64,000 nucleotides of DNA from Verrucomicrobia subdivision 3 bacterium UBA693 (GTDB lineage Bacteria; Verrucomicrobiota; Verrucomicrobiia; Limisphaerales; UBA8199), in contig DBMR01000103.1 of assembly GCA_002298785.1 (NCBI GenBank), positions 26,957 through 90,956 of the forward strand, in the 5' to 3' direction. The notes beneath the pieces were generated by a model. That model was not told where the DNA came from, made no database searches, and worked only from the letters and a program-made list of their open reading frames with translations. The position numbers and the translations under genes were made by a program. Below are positions 26,069-34,876 of the stretch, in pieces; the first letter of the stretch is position 1, and each line of letters begins with the position of its first letter.

Positions 26069-27256
26069 ATGAACATGAAAACCAAATCCTCCATGGGCTC
26101 GGCGCTCCACCTCGGGCGCTGGCTCGGCATTGACGTTTACCTCCACATTACCTTTCTGATCTTGCTGGCCTTCATCGGCCTCAGCCAAGGCATCGCGGCA
26201 GGCAGCGCAGGCGCGGCAATCGGCGGCGTGCTGTTCTTTGCCGGCCTGTTCGTCTGCGTGTTACTACATGAATACGGCCATGCCCTCGCCGCGCGCCGTT
26301 ACGGCATCGCCACGCACGACATTACGCTCCTGCCCATCGGCGGCGTCGCGCGCCTCGAGCGGATGCCGGACAAACCGTGGCAGGAATTCGTCGTGGCCCT
26401 GGCCGGGCCAGCGGTGAATGTCGTGATCGCCGGCGGCCTGCTCGCAGGGCTGTTCTTGCGCAACTCGTGGCAACTGCCGTCGGAGCTGAGCGTTACGAGC
26501 GGCGGTTTCATCGAGCGCATGCTCGTGGCGAATGTGTTTCTGGTGGTGTTCAATTTGCTGCCCGCGTTCCCGATGGACGGCGGCCGCGTGTTGCGCTCGC
26601 TGCTGGCGATGCGCATGGAGTACGCCCGCGCGACCAGCATCGCCGCCGCCATCGGCAAGGGCATGGCCGTGATCTTTGGTTTCGCCGGATTATTCGGCAA
26701 CCCGATGCTGTTGCTGATCGCGTTGTTCGTTTGGATCGGCGCGACGCAAGAAGCCGCCGCCGCGCAGATGAAGTCCTCGTTCGCCGGCGCGGCCGTGCGC
26801 GACGCCATGCTCACTGACTTCCGCACCCTCTCGCCGCGGGATTCGCTGGCGGACGCGACGCAACTCCTGCTGGCCGGCTCGCAGACGGATTTCCCGGTCG
26901 TGGAGGGTGGGCGCGTAGTGGGCATCCTGGACCACGGCGCGCTGTTCCGAGCGTTGCGCGAACGGGGCGACCTGGCGGTGGTCGGCGACGTGATGCGCTC
27001 GGACTTCGTCAGTTTGCGAGCGAATCAATCACTGGATGAGGCTCTGGCAGAAGTGCGCGCCGAGGGTGGCCTGACCATGACCGTGATCGAGGATGGCCGA
27101 TGCGTTGGCCTGTTGACGCCGGAAAACGTGGGTGAGTTTTTCATGATCCGCCGCGCGCTCGCGGGGAGAGGCCCGAACCGTCCTCCGGTTCCGCCGGTGA
27201 TTCCTGTTTCCCGCGCGCTGCCGCCGCGGATCCTGGTCCGGCAGCCGGGCTCATGA
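26069..27256 (+). CDS. Site-2 protease family M50 metallopeptidase with two CBS domains
   Basis: A 395-residue membrane protease. The zinc-binding HEYGH motif is at H67-H71, and the distal metal ligand lies in NLLPAFPMDGGRVLRSL. Six or so transmembrane segments occupy residues 20-225. The C-terminal region (about 250-370) holds two CBS motifs (AVRDAMLTDFRTLSPRDSLADA and DVMRSDFVSLRANQSLDEA), which usually sense adenine nucleotides. This architecture matches archaeal/bacterial Rip-type S2P enzymes that cut membrane-anchored regulators. Confidence 0.9.
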   Translation: MNMKTKSSMGSALHLGRWLGIDVYLHITFLILLAFIGLSQGIAAGSAGAAIGGVLFFAGLFVCVLLHEYGHALAARRYGIATHDITLLPIGGVARLERMPDKPWQEFVVALAGPAVNVVIAGGLLAGLFLRNSWQLPSELSVTSGGFIERMLVANVFLVVFNLLPAFPMDGGRVLRSLLAMRMEYARATSIAAAIGKGMAVIFGFAGLFGNPMLLLIALFVWIGATQEAAAAQMKSSFAGAAVRDAMLTDFRTLSPRDSLADATQLLLAGSQTDFPVVEGGRVVGILDHGALFRALRERGDLAVVGDVMRSDFVSLRANQSLDEALAEVRAEGGLTMTVIEDGRCVGLLTPENVGEFFMIRRALAGRGPNRPPVPPVIPVSRALPPRILVRQPGS

Positions 27257-27308
27257 AGTCTCCAAATCCAAATCGCTCAATTGTGCCACGCCCTCACCAC
27301 TCCAACGC

Positions 27309-27569
27309 ATGAACCTAATGAAGAAAGTTCTCGTCGCCATCGCTGGCGGTTCTGTGCTGGCCGCTGGCATCGCGATGCTCGTCCTGCCAGGGCCAGCGCT
27401 GGTGGTGATTCCCGCCGCCCTGGCCATTCTGGCAATCGAGTTCCACTGGGCGCGACGCTGGCTGGCGTGGTTGCGCGAGCGGCTCAAAGCAATCGGCGCA
27501 AATAAATCATCAATTGGACCGACTCCAAACCTGAATTCACTTGATGCTGGCCGCACTCAAGAACGATGA
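27309..27569 (+). CDS. PGPGW-family small transmembrane protein
   Basis: 86 residues with a single long hydrophobic stretch containing LPGPALVVIPAALAILAIEFHWARRWL, the core of the PGPGW family in which the second Gly-Trp is replaced by Ala-Leu. Function is unknown. A start at 27318 (MKKVL) is equally possible. It sits 3 bp before the universal stress protein gene. Confidence 0.68.
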   Translation: MNLMKKVLVAIAGGSVLAAGIAMLVLPGPALVVIPAALAILAIEFHWARRWLAWLRERLKAIGANKSSIGPTPNLNSLDAGRTQER

Positions 27570-27572
27570 ACT

Positions 27573-28463
27573 ATGAACAAGCTCAAGACCATTCTCGTTC
27601 GCGTGGATTTTTCAGAGTGCTCGCGCAGCGCTCTGGAGCAGGCCGTGCGCCTGGCACGCTGGAACGACGCCGACCTGCGCATCCTGCACGTCATGCCCCC
27701 GCCGTCGCTGAATTCGACCGACGAAACCATGCAACGGACGCTGGACGGGATGCGCGGACGGATGCGGGAGGACGCAATCGCCCGCCTGGCAGATTGGGCC
27801 AGCGAGGCGGGAGCTCCCGCGGGCCACAGCCGGGAGGTGATCAACGGCGTGCCGCTCGAGGTGCTGCTGGCCGAGAGCCGTTCCAAGAAGGCTGATTTGC
27901 TGGTGCTTGGCGTCACGGGTGACTCGCTGCTGCCTAATGGCGCGGGCACGCTGGCTACCAAGTGCCTGCGCAAAGCCGGCACTAAAGTCCTGCTGGTTAA
28001 TGCGATTCACGCGCAGCCGTTTCGCCGTATTGTCGCCTGTGTGGACTTTTCGGAAGCTTCCCGCGAAGTAGTGGCCCAAGCTTGGCGCGTGGCAGATCGA
28101 GACCGAGCCGAGGTGCACTTACTCCACGTGTTCCAACCGGAGTGGAGAGTCTGGAATTCCATCACCGACCTGCCCGCGCTGGAGGATTTTGAGCAGAGCT
28201 ATCGCGCCATCCTCGAGGGTAACCTCCGCCAATTCGCGGACGGGGCCGCCAAGGCGGACCCGATCGTGTCAGTGCACCAGGGCAAGACCCATGGCCACGG
28301 CATCGCAGAGTACTGCCGGAACGTGGACGCCGACCTCGTTATTCTTGGCTCCAAAGGCCAGACAAATTTGAAATACGTTTTGCTCGGCTCGACGGTTGAG
28401 CGTTTGCTTAAAGAGCTTCCCTGCTCCGCCCTGGTGGTGCGACCACCAGGCGGGAATGGATAG
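27573..28463 (+). CDS. Tandem universal stress protein (UspA x2)
   Basis: A 296-residue protein with two UspA domains. The first (residues 1-145) starts KTILVRVDFSECSRSALEQAVRLARW and the second (about 150-293) starts RIVACVDFSEASREVVAQAWRVA. The second has the ATP-binding GxxGx9GS type ending in VILGSKGQTNLKYVLLGSTVERLL; the first has a less clear version (LGVTGDSLLPNGAGTLATKCL). Tandem Usps may bind ATP through one domain only. Confidence 0.87.
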   Translation: MNKLKTILVRVDFSECSRSALEQAVRLARWNDADLRILHVMPPPSLNSTDETMQRTLDGMRGRMREDAIARLADWASEAGAPAGHSREVINGVPLEVLLAESRSKKADLLVLGVTGDSLLPNGAGTLATKCLRKAGTKVLLVNAIHAQPFRRIVACVDFSEASREVVAQAWRVADRDRAEVHLLHVFQPEWRVWNSITDLPALEDFEQSYRAILEGNLRQFADGAAKADPIVSVHQGKTHGHGIAEYCRNVDADLVILGSKGQTNLKYVLLGSTVERLLKELPCSALVVRPPGGNG

Positions 28464-28526
28464 TAGCCTCCCGTGTTTCTCGATGCATATCAACGTGTTC
28501 CAGCCACCGTGACCGGGTCAAGCAGG

Positions 28527-28549
28527 GGGGCCGAGCCACGAGCGGCCCC
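28527..28549 (+). other. GC-rich hairpin between usp and terC-like genes
   Basis: GGGGCCG (28527-28533) and CGGCCCC (28543-28549) are perfect 7-bp arms around a 9-nt loop. There is no T-run after it, so it is not a classical intrinsic terminator. It lies 110 bp upstream of the TerC-family gene and could belong to its leader. I do not recognise a known riboswitch in 28464-28658. Confidence 0.4.
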
Positions 28550-28658
28550 ACGGAAGGTCGCCGCCACACTTCGGAGAATCCTAACGGTCGCTTCTGAACA
28601 TACGATTAGTCCCTCGGCTGGTGCGTCGTAAAGTGTCACTGTTCGACAATTAAAAGAT

Positions 28659-29654
28659 ATGACTGATACAATTTGGCTTTGGGTCGGTTTCAACATGTTC
28701 ATCCTCGCGATGCTCGCGCTGGACCTGGGAGTTTTTCATCGCAAGTCGCACATTGTGTCGCTGCGCGAGTCCCTGACGTGGACAGGCGTGTGGGTGGTGC
28801 TGGCGCTCGTGTTCAACGCGGGCGTGTGGCATTTCGCCGGTTCGCAAAAGGCGTTGGAGTTCTTCACGGGTTATGTCATCGAAAAATCCTTGAGCGTTGA
28901 CAACGTATTCGTGTTCGCGCTGTTGTTCTCCTATTTCGCGGTGCCGCCCAAATATCAGCACAAGGTGCTGTTCTGGGGCATTCTCGGCGCGCTGATCATG
29001 CGGGCCATCATGATCGCGGCGGGTGCGGCGCTTATCGTGAAGTTCGCCTGGATCATCTACGTGTTCGGCGCGTTCCTCATCCTCACGGGCATCAAGATGA
29101 TCGTGAAGCGCGAGGAGGAGATTCACCCCGAGCGGAATCCGGTGGTGCGCTGGTTCAAGAAACTCATGCCGGTGACGCCGGAGTATCGTGGTGACAAGTT
29201 CTTCGTGCGCGAGAACGGGTTGCGCATGGCGACGCCATTGTTCGTGGTGCTGTTGTTGGTGGAGTTCACGGACCTGATCTTCGCGGTGGATTCAATCCCA
29301 GCGATCTTCGCGGTCACGAAAGACCCGTTCATCGTCTATACATCGAACGTGTTCGCCATCCTCGGGCTGCGGTCGCTCTATTTCGCGCTGGCGGGTGTGA
29401 TGGACAAGTTTCATTACCTCAAAATCGGCCTGGGCGTGGTGCTATCGTTCGTGGGCGTGAAGATGATTCTGTCGCACACGGCGTGGAAGATTGACACGCT
29501 GGTGTCGCTGGGAGTGATCGTGCTGATTCTTGCGACGAGCGTGGTGTGGTCGTTGTTGAAGCCGAAGAAGGTGGCCCTGCCCACGGGTGGCGGGGCGGTC
29601 AGTCCTCCGCCCGCCGCCATCGCCACCGGCGGCGCGCACCACCTGAAATCATGA
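28659..29654 (+). CDS. TerC/Alx-family membrane protein
   Basis: A 331-residue polytopic protein with about eight helices. It shows TerC hallmarks: EFFTGYVIEKSLSVDNVFVFALLF (acidic residues in a membrane segment) and LLLVEFTDLIFAVDSIPAIFAVTKDPFIVYTSN. Family members such as Alx and TerC handle Mn2+ export or metallation at the membrane. An extra Pro/Gly-rich tail ends the protein. It overlaps the CorC/HlyC gene by ATGA. Confidence 0.9.
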   Translation: MTDTIWLWVGFNMFILAMLALDLGVFHRKSHIVSLRESLTWTGVWVVLALVFNAGVWHFAGSQKALEFFTGYVIEKSLSVDNVFVFALLFSYFAVPPKYQHKVLFWGILGALIMRAIMIAAGAALIVKFAWIIYVFGAFLILTGIKMIVKREEEIHPERNPVVRWFKKLMPVTPEYRGDKFFVRENGLRMATPLFVVLLLVEFTDLIFAVDSIPAIFAVTKDPFIVYTSNVFAILGLRSLYFALAGVMDKFHYLKIGLGVVLSFVGVKMILSHTAWKIDTLVSLGVIVLILATSVVWSLLKPKKVALPTGGGAVSPPPAAIATGGAHHLKS

Positions 29655-30958
29655 GCGCGATCACCCTCGAGATTCTCATCATCCTTCTGTTGCTGGTCGC
29701 CAACGGGGTGTTTGCGATGACAGAGATGGCGATGGTTTCATCGCGTAAGAGCCGGTTGCGGTTGCTGGCGGACGGCGGCAAAGGCGGAGCACGGGCGGCG
29801 CTCAAGCTAGCCGAAGAGCCGAACCGCTTTCTGCCCTCGGTGCAGGTGGGAATCACGCTGGTTGGCTTGTTGGCGGGTGCGTTTGGTGGGGCGACTTTAG
29901 CCCAGGAAATTGCCAAGCAACTCGCCCGGTGGTCGGGGCTCGCCCCATACGCCGAAGCAATCGGCATGGGAACGGTCGTAGTCACATTGACGTTTCTTTC
30001 GCTCGTCATTGGCGAACTCGTGCCCAAGCGACTTGCCCTTTCCAACCCGGAACGCATTGCGAGTTTGATGGGGCGTCCGCTCGACGCTTTAAGCCGCCTC
30101 GCCCGTCCGGTGATCTGGTCCTTGGGGATTGCAACCGACGCCGTTTTGTTCGTGCTGCGTGTCAAACCGAAACCCCAGCCCGCTGTTTCCGAGGACGAAG
30201 TGAAATCACTGATGCAAGAGGGCTCACATGCGGGGGTGTTTCATCCCGCCGAGCCGCGCATGGTGGAATCCGTGCTCTCGTTCGATCAACGACCGGTCAC
30301 GGACATCATGACGCCGCGCGGCAGGGTGATTTTCATCCGGCGCGACGAGAAGCCAGATACGCTATGGCACAAAATTGTGGTATCAGGACACAACCACTAT
30401 CCGGTTCACGACGGCAACCGCAACCGCATCGTCGGAGTCATTTCCGTGAAGGACATCTACGCCAACATGGCTGCTGGGGTCACGCCGAATGTGGCTGACC
30501 TCATGGTCACGCCGCTGTTCGTGCCTGGGACCCGGACTGTCGCGTCGCTGCTGGAAAGCTTCAAAGCGAGCGGCAAGCACATCGGCATTGTGGTGGACGA
30601 GCACAACGACTTCCTCGGTGTGGTCACACTGGTAGATGTGCTCGAGGCCATCGTCGGCGAACTGCCGTCGCTTGAAGAACGCCTGCGGCCAGAGGCGCGC
30701 CGGCGCAACGACGGTTCCTGGCTGGTAGACGGGGCGTTTGATGTGGCAAAGCTGTGGGAGGAATTGGGGACGGAAGCGCTCGCTGCTCCCCAGCTCAGCC
30801 CGAAGCAAAGCCTCGCCGCGTTTGTCGGCGGGCATCTTGGCGGCGCAATCGGGGAAGGGAAGACTCTTTCCACGGGCGGCTGGCGTTTTGAAGTGCTTGA
30901 TATGGACGGGGACCGTGTGGACAAAGTGCTGGTCACGCCCGATGCGAGGAAGCCATGA
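29651..30958 (+). CDS. CorC/HlyC (CNNM-CBS) transporter-associated protein
   Basis: A 435-residue protein. The N-terminal CNNM/DUF21 membrane domain covers residues 1-185 (FAMTEMAMVSSRKSRL, GELVPKRLAL). Two CBS domains span about 200-330 (VTDIMTPRGRVIFI, IVGVISVKDIYANM). The CorC_HlyC domain follows at about 345-430 (WLVDGAFDVAKLWEELG). CNNM-type proteins mediate Mg2+ or other divalent cation flux. The ATG at 29651 is selected because it overlaps the TerC stop, although the frame is open 35 codons upstream. Confidence 0.9.
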   Translation: MSAITLEILIILLLLVANGVFAMTEMAMVSSRKSRLRLLADGGKGGARAALKLAEEPNRFLPSVQVGITLVGLLAGAFGGATLAQEIAKQLARWSGLAPYAEAIGMGTVVVTLTFLSLVIGELVPKRLALSNPERIASLMGRPLDALSRLARPVIWSLGIATDAVLFVLRVKPKPQPAVSEDEVKSLMQEGSHAGVFHPAEPRMVESVLSFDQRPVTDIMTPRGRVIFIRRDEKPDTLWHKIVVSGHNHYPVHDGNRNRIVGVISVKDIYANMAAGVTPNVADLMVTPLFVPGTRTVASLLESFKASGKHIGIVVDEHNDFLGVVTLVDVLEAIVGELPSLEERLRPEARRRNDGSWLVDGAFDVAKLWEELGTEALAAPQLSPKQSLAAFVGGHLGGAIGEGKTLSTGGWRFEVLDMDGDRVDKVLVTPDARKP

Positions 30959-31812
30959 GCAATCGCCTCAAAACATTCGTGCAGTCAAAACCGTTCCACC
31001 ACAGCATCGTTGCGGTCATTGTCCTGGCCGGCGTAGTGGCTGGTTTGGAAACCAGCCCGGCCATCATGGCCCAGCACGGCGGTCTGCTGCTGGCGCTCGA
31101 CAAGCTTATCCTCGGCATCTTCATCGTGGAGGCCCTGCTGAAGATGGCCGTCCACCGCCCGCAGCCGTGGCGCTACTTCGCCGACGGTTGGAACGTTTTT
31201 GACTTCTTCATCGTCCTCATCTGTCTTCTGCCCGTAGGCGGACCGTTTGCGGCGGTGCTGCGTCTGGCGCGGGCGCTGCGTTTGCTCCGGCTGGTGAGCG
31301 CGCTGCCGAAGCTCCAGTTGCTCGTTGGCGCGCTGCTCAAGAGTCTTTCGGCGATGGGCTACGTGAGCCTGCTGCTGGGGCTCTTATTCTACATCTATGC
31401 TGTCGCGGGCATTCACTTGTTCGGCGCGCATGACCCGAAGAATTTTGGCTCGTTACCGGCGGCGTTCCTATCCCTTTTCCGGCTGGTCACACTCGATAAC
31501 TGGGCCGACTTATTCAACGCACAGTTGCCGTACGTCTCGGGTCTCAAGGTCGCGATCTACTTCGTCACGTTCATCGTCTTCGGCACCATGATCATCCTGA
31601 ACCTGTTCATTGGCATCATTATGAACAGCATGTCTGAGATGCACGCGGAAATCGAGGCGCAGGACCGCCAGCGGCACGAAAAGGAACTCGGCCTCGCCAC
31701 TTTGACGGACGAGTTCAATCAGTTCGAACAGCAACTCGATGCACTGAAGGAACAGGCGGCCACGCTCAAACGCCGAGCGGGGGAAGCGGCGCGCTTGGCA
31801 GGCAACCGGTGA
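30955..31812 (+). CDS. Single-domain voltage-gated cation channel (BacNav/NaChBac-like)
   Basis: A 285-residue six-helix ion channel subunit. The S4 voltage sensor reads LRLARALRLLRLVSALPKLQLL with arginines every third residue. The pore-loop selectivity region is VTLDNWADLF (T179-W183), which corresponds to TLESW in NaChBac with Glu changed to Asp. A C-terminal coiled coil of about 60 residues (EIEAQDRQRHEKELG ... LKEQAATLKRRAG) would drive tetramer assembly. Ion preference cannot be read from sequence alone. Confidence 0.87.
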   Translation: MSNRLKTFVQSKPFHHSIVAVIVLAGVVAGLETSPAIMAQHGGLLLALDKLILGIFIVEALLKMAVHRPQPWRYFADGWNVFDFFIVLICLLPVGGPFAAVLRLARALRLLRLVSALPKLQLLVGALLKSLSAMGYVSLLLGLLFYIYAVAGIHLFGAHDPKNFGSLPAAFLSLFRLVTLDNWADLFNAQLPYVSGLKVAIYFVTFIVFGTMIILNLFIGIIMNSMSEMHAEIEAQDRQRHEKELGLATLTDEFNQFEQQLDALKEQAATLKRRAGEAARLAGNR

Positions 31813-31856
31813 TGCGCGCTTTGTCTCGATCGCCAACTATGGTAAGGTCAAGCGAG

Positions 31857-32357
31857 ATGCTCAAAGCAACGGACACCACCGCCCGCAAAAGCCCGGTTCA
31901 GTCGGCGCTGGCGCTGCTTGGTTGGCTGCTCCTGTCCTTCTCCGCCGCCTCGCTGGGCGCCCTTTTCCTGCCCGGCGAATGGTACGCATCGCTGAAGAAA
32001 CCGTCATGGAATCCGCCTGCCTGGATTTTTGGGCCGGTGTGGACGGCCCTGTACGCGATGATGGCCGTGGCGGCATGGCGGGTCTGGCGTTGCGGCGGTT
32101 GGGCGGCGCAGCGCCGGCCGCTGACGCTGTTCCTCGTGCAACTGGCGCTCAACGCCGCCTGGACGCCGCTGTTTTTTGGATGGCATCGGCCCGGTCTGGC
32201 CTTCGCTGAAATCGTGCTGCTCTGGGTGGCGATTGCGGCGACGCTGTTGGCGTTTCGCCCCGCGAGCCGCACCGCCGCGTGGTTGCTCGCGCCTTACCTG
32301 GCATGGGTGAGTTTCGCCGGCGTGCTGAACTTCACGCTTTGGAAACTCAACCCCTAA
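31857..32357 (+). CDS. tspO: TspO/MBR family protein
   Basis: A 166-residue five-helix membrane protein with the TspO hallmarks WYASLKKPSWNPPAWIFGPVWTALYAMMAVAAWRVW and the late segment WLLAPYLAWVSFAGVLNFTLWKLN. TspO binds porphyrins and cholesterol-like ligands and takes part in tetrapyrrole and stress signalling; in photosynthetic bacteria it affects pigment regulation. A GTG at 31809 overlapping the channel stop would add 16 residues, and the ATG at 31857 fits the usual family length. Confidence 0.88.
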   Translation: MLKATDTTARKSPVQSALALLGWLLLSFSAASLGALFLPGEWYASLKKPSWNPPAWIFGPVWTALYAMMAVAAWRVWRCGGWAAQRRPLTLFLVQLALNAAWTPLFFGWHRPGLAFAEIVLLWVAIAATLLAFRPASRTAAWLLAPYLAWVSFAGVLNFTLWKLNP

Positions 32358-32368
32358 TTCCTGGGAGC

Positions 32369-32944
32369 ATGCGCCTGCCCGTTCATTACTTCACCCTGGT
32401 TGCTCTGCTCGCTCTCGCCATGAAACCCCTCGCTGCTGAGAAAACACTGTTCGACTTCCAGACCACGACCAATACGGCCGCCTGGCAAATCGTCAATGAC
32501 GACGTGATGGGCGGGGTGTCCACGAGCAGGTTCGAGCTAACCAATGGCTTGGCGGTGTTTCGGGGCGAGGTGTCGTTGGAGAACAACGGCGGCTTTGCCT
32601 CCGCGCGCGCGCTGCCCGCGCGGCACGACCTCACCGGGTGCGATGCCTTCGTGCTACGGGTGCGGGGCGACGGGCGACGCTACAAATTCACAGCGCGAAC
32701 CGAGAGCGGCTTTGACGCGCCACTTTACCAGTGCGCCTTCACGACCCAGCGCGGTAAATGGGAAGGGCACCGGCTGGCATTCAAGGACTTCGTGCCGACC
32801 CTCCGCGGTCGCGTGCTGTCCGGCGAACCGCCGCTCGACCCCGCCAAGATCACCTCGGTGGGCTTCCTGATTTCCGACAAGCAAGCCGGGCCGTTCCGAA
32901 TCGAGGTCGCGTCGATCAAGGCCTCAAGGAAAGCGGGAAATTGA
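32369..32944 (+). CDS. CIA30-family (galactose-binding-like) secreted protein
   Basis: 191 residues with an N-terminal signal peptide (YFTLVALLALAMKPLAA). The mature part matches the CIA30 domain: LFDFQTTTNTAAWQIVNDDVMGGVSTSRF, SLENNGGFASARA and the C-terminal DPAKITSVGFLISDKQAGPFRIEVASI. In mitochondria CIA30 helps assemble complex I; bacterial members with signal peptides have unknown function. It starts 11 bp after tspO and ends 3 bp before the epimerase gene. Confidence 0.82.
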   Translation: MRLPVHYFTLVALLALAMKPLAAEKTLFDFQTTTNTAAWQIVNDDVMGGVSTSRFELTNGLAVFRGEVSLENNGGFASARALPARHDLTGCDAFVLRVRGDGRRYKFTARTESGFDAPLYQCAFTTQRGKWEGHRLAFKDFVPTLRGRVLSGEPPLDPAKITSVGFLISDKQAGPFRIEVASIKASRKAGN

Positions 32945-32947
32945 GCG

Positions 32948-33853
32948 ATGAACATTCTTGTTACCGGCGCGACGGGTTTGATCGGCTCTGCCCTAATGTC
33001 GCGCCTTGCCTCCACCGGGCATCACTGCCTGCCTCTGCGCCGAGGTGCCGCAGTCGGCAACGAACCCGGGCCGATCTGGAATCCGGAATCTGGACTAATT
33101 CGCCTCGAAACGGCCGGCCCGCTCGAGGCCGTGATTCATCTCGCCGGTGAAAACATAGCCCAGCGCTGGACCGCCGCCGCGAAAGCCCGTATCCGTAGCA
33201 GCCGGGTGGACGCCACGCGCCTGCTGTGCGAGGCACTGACCAGGCTGCCTCAACCGCCGCGGGTCGTGGTGTGCGCCTCAGCCACGGGTTACTACGGCGA
33301 CCGGGGTGACGAGGTCCTCGCCGAAGACAGTTCGCCGGGCCAGGGGTTTCTCGCGGAGGTTTGTCAGTCATGGGAAGCCGCGACCGAGCCGGCGCGATTG
33401 TGCGGGATGCGCGTGGTGCATTTGCGCGTGGGCATCGTGCTTGCCCGCCGCGGAGGCGCGTTGGCCAAAATGCTGCCGGCATTCCGGCTCGGTCTCGGCG
33501 GTCGGCTGGGCACGGGCCGGCAGTTTTGGAGTTGGATTTGCCTGGAGGACCTGATTCGCGTGATTGAATTGGCGCTGGGCGAGGAGAGCCTCAACGGCGC
33601 AGTGAACGCAGTGTCACCCGCGGCAGTCACGAACACGCAATTCACCCACGCCCTGGCGCAGGCGATCGGACGACCCGCTTTGCTGCCGATGCCTGCAATT
33701 GCGGTGAAGCTGCTTTTGGGCGAAATGGGCCGCGAGGCGTTGCTGGGAAGCGCGCGGGTGCGGCCCGCGCGGCTGATAGAAAGCGGCTTTGTGTTTCGCT
33801 TCCCGGAATTGGGGGCGGCCCTGAACCACACGCTGGGAAGCCCGGATTCGTGA
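32948..33853 (+). CDS. TIGR01777-family NAD-dependent epimerase (SDR39U1/YfcH-like)
   Basis: A 301-residue atypical extended SDR. The NAD motif MNILVTGATGLIGSALMSRLASTGH is at the N-terminus, AVIHLAGENIAQRWTAAAKARI is the family-specific block, and SATGYYGDRGDEVLAED contains the active-site Tyr. The C-terminal DUF1731 part has ALLGSARVRPARLIESGFVFRFPELGAAL. The substrate is unknown. It closes the same-strand gene run; repeat-rich accessory sequence follows. Confidence 0.9.
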   Translation: MNILVTGATGLIGSALMSRLASTGHHCLPLRRGAAVGNEPGPIWNPESGLIRLETAGPLEAVIHLAGENIAQRWTAAAKARIRSSRVDATRLLCEALTRLPQPPRVVVCASATGYYGDRGDEVLAEDSSPGQGFLAEVCQSWEAATEPARLCGMRVVHLRVGIVLARRGGALAKMLPAFRLGLGGRLGTGRQFWSWICLEDLIRVIELALGEESLNGAVNAVSPAAVTNTQFTHALAQAIGRPALLPMPAIAVKLLLGEMGREALLGSARVRPARLIESGFVFRFPELGAALNHTLGSPDS

Positions 33854-33945
33854 GCCCGCGCGCGATAGCCTGCGCCTCGACTTGTGCCGCCAGGTCGCTG
33901 AGGAAGCGGCTGAAGCATCTCCAATATGCAAACTCATACCGCGCG

Positions 33946-34037
33946 CAAATTGCTGTTGACAAACTACTTATCGAGTCCAATCGTAGCCGCGTGAGCTATT
34001 CTATTACGTCCAAAATGACGCCGATTAGTTGTTCGCT
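33946..34037 (+). repeat. 95-bp upstream repeat, copy 1 (before GNAT gene)
   Basis: This block, from CAAATTGCTG to the start codon of the GNAT gene, aligns with 36708-36798 over about 94 positions at roughly three-quarters identity. Best-conserved parts are TGTTGACAAACTACTT, TATTCTATTACGT, ATGACGCCGA and TAGTTGTT. AACTACT near the left and AGTAGTT-like sequence near the right form an imperfect inverted repeat. Both copies end exactly at an ATG. Confidence 0.65.
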
Positions 34038-34532
34038 ATGAGTTTTACCCACATCGAACTGAAACAACTTTCAGAATGCCCGGAACACCTTCTGGCTGTC
34101 GGCACTTGGATTTCTGAAGAGTGGTGGAAAAGGCCAAACAATACTTCCGAGGTTGTCTTGAGGTTGCTCAGGAGCCACACAGCAAAGGACAGGGTTCCAT
34201 TTACGGTTGTAGCTCTCGCAGCTGGAAAGCCCGTGGGCAGCTGCTGTGTCATTGAGAATGATTGTGTTCACAGGCCGCAGTATGCTCCATGGGTGGCTGC
34301 GGTTTACGTAAAACCCGAGTTGCGTGGACAGGGGGTTGCCTCAGCGCTGCTTCAGGAGGCGGCCATAATTGCAGGGCGAGTACCGGTGCCAGGTCTCTAC
34401 ATAGATTGCCACGTGAAGACGGCACCGGTATACGAGAAGAGTGGATGGTCGATACTTGAGCGCGAGGTTGGCGATAGAGATTCTGTCGTCATGTTCCGGA
34501 GCAGCAGGAGCGAACAAGAGCGCTTCACCTGA
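34038..34532 (+). CDS. GNAT-family acetyltransferase
   Basis: A 164-residue protein with the acetyl-CoA-binding motif VAAVYVKPELRGQGVASALLQEA and preceding strand GSCCVIENDCV. The later LYIDCHVKTAPVYEKSGW matches the common C-terminal YEKxGF region. The acceptor is unknown. It is a stand-alone gene headed by the 95-bp repeat, in a region poorer in GC than the operons to the left, and may be an acquired gene. Confidence 0.85.
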   Translation: MSFTHIELKQLSECPEHLLAVGTWISEEWWKRPNNTSEVVLRLLRSHTAKDRVPFTVVALAAGKPVGSCCVIENDCVHRPQYAPWVAAVYVKPELRGQGVASALLQEAAIIAGRVPVPGLYIDCHVKTAPVYEKSGWSILEREVGDRDSVVMFRSSRSEQERFT

Positions 34533-34749
34533 ATGGCGGACCAGCGGAGCGATTCGGCAGCACGGTAGTTGGTGACGGGCCGCCATCGTTGAAGCGACAA
34601 TGGAACGGGCCTCTATGACGTGGAACCGGCAGCCTTTGTTTCATATCTCCAGTCCCCTCGATCGTCTCCGCCTGCTGAACGTAAGGCTCGCGGCGGGCCG
34701 GTGTTGTTGATCTCTGGCCGTGCCTCTCAAAATCGCCGCAAAATGCCCA
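34533..34749. other. Gap after the GNAT gene
   Basis: No gene or clear signal is visible here. With the promoter, repeat and tRNA fragment that follow, the non-coding stretch up to the next gene is about 460 bp. Confidence 0.4.
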
Positions 34750-34778
34750 TTGACGCAGTAATATGGAGTTCATAGAGT
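34750..34778 (+). promoter_or_regulatory. Predicted promoter upstream of repeat copy A
   Basis: TTGACG (34750-34755), 17-bp spacer and TAGAGT (34773-34778). The same arrangement, TTGACG-N17-TAGGGT, stands at 55792-55820 upstream of repeat copy F, and the two 73-bp blocks reaching the repeats align without gaps at about three-quarters identity. Confidence 0.5.
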
Positions 34779-34811
34779 GCCCCTATGCCCGGTGATACTG
34801 AAAAATTAATG

Positions 34812-34871
34812 CTCCCTCACCCGCGCAGCGCTCAGTACGGGCGTGCGCGCCAAAAGCAAATTCCTATCAGT
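34812..34871 (+). repeat. Intergenic repeat family, copy A
   Basis: Core features shared with the other copies: a CCCG...CGGG stem around CGCAGCGCTCAGTA, a GCGCGCCAAAAGC segment and the closing ATTCCTATCAGT. It runs directly into the truncated tRNA gene. Confidence 0.75.
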
Positions 34872-34876
34872 GTTTG

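Noticed and set aside
28464..28658. yybP-ykoY Mn riboswitch upstream of the TerC/Alx gene
   Set aside because: The expected conserved internal loops are not recognisable; only a simple GC hairpin is seen.
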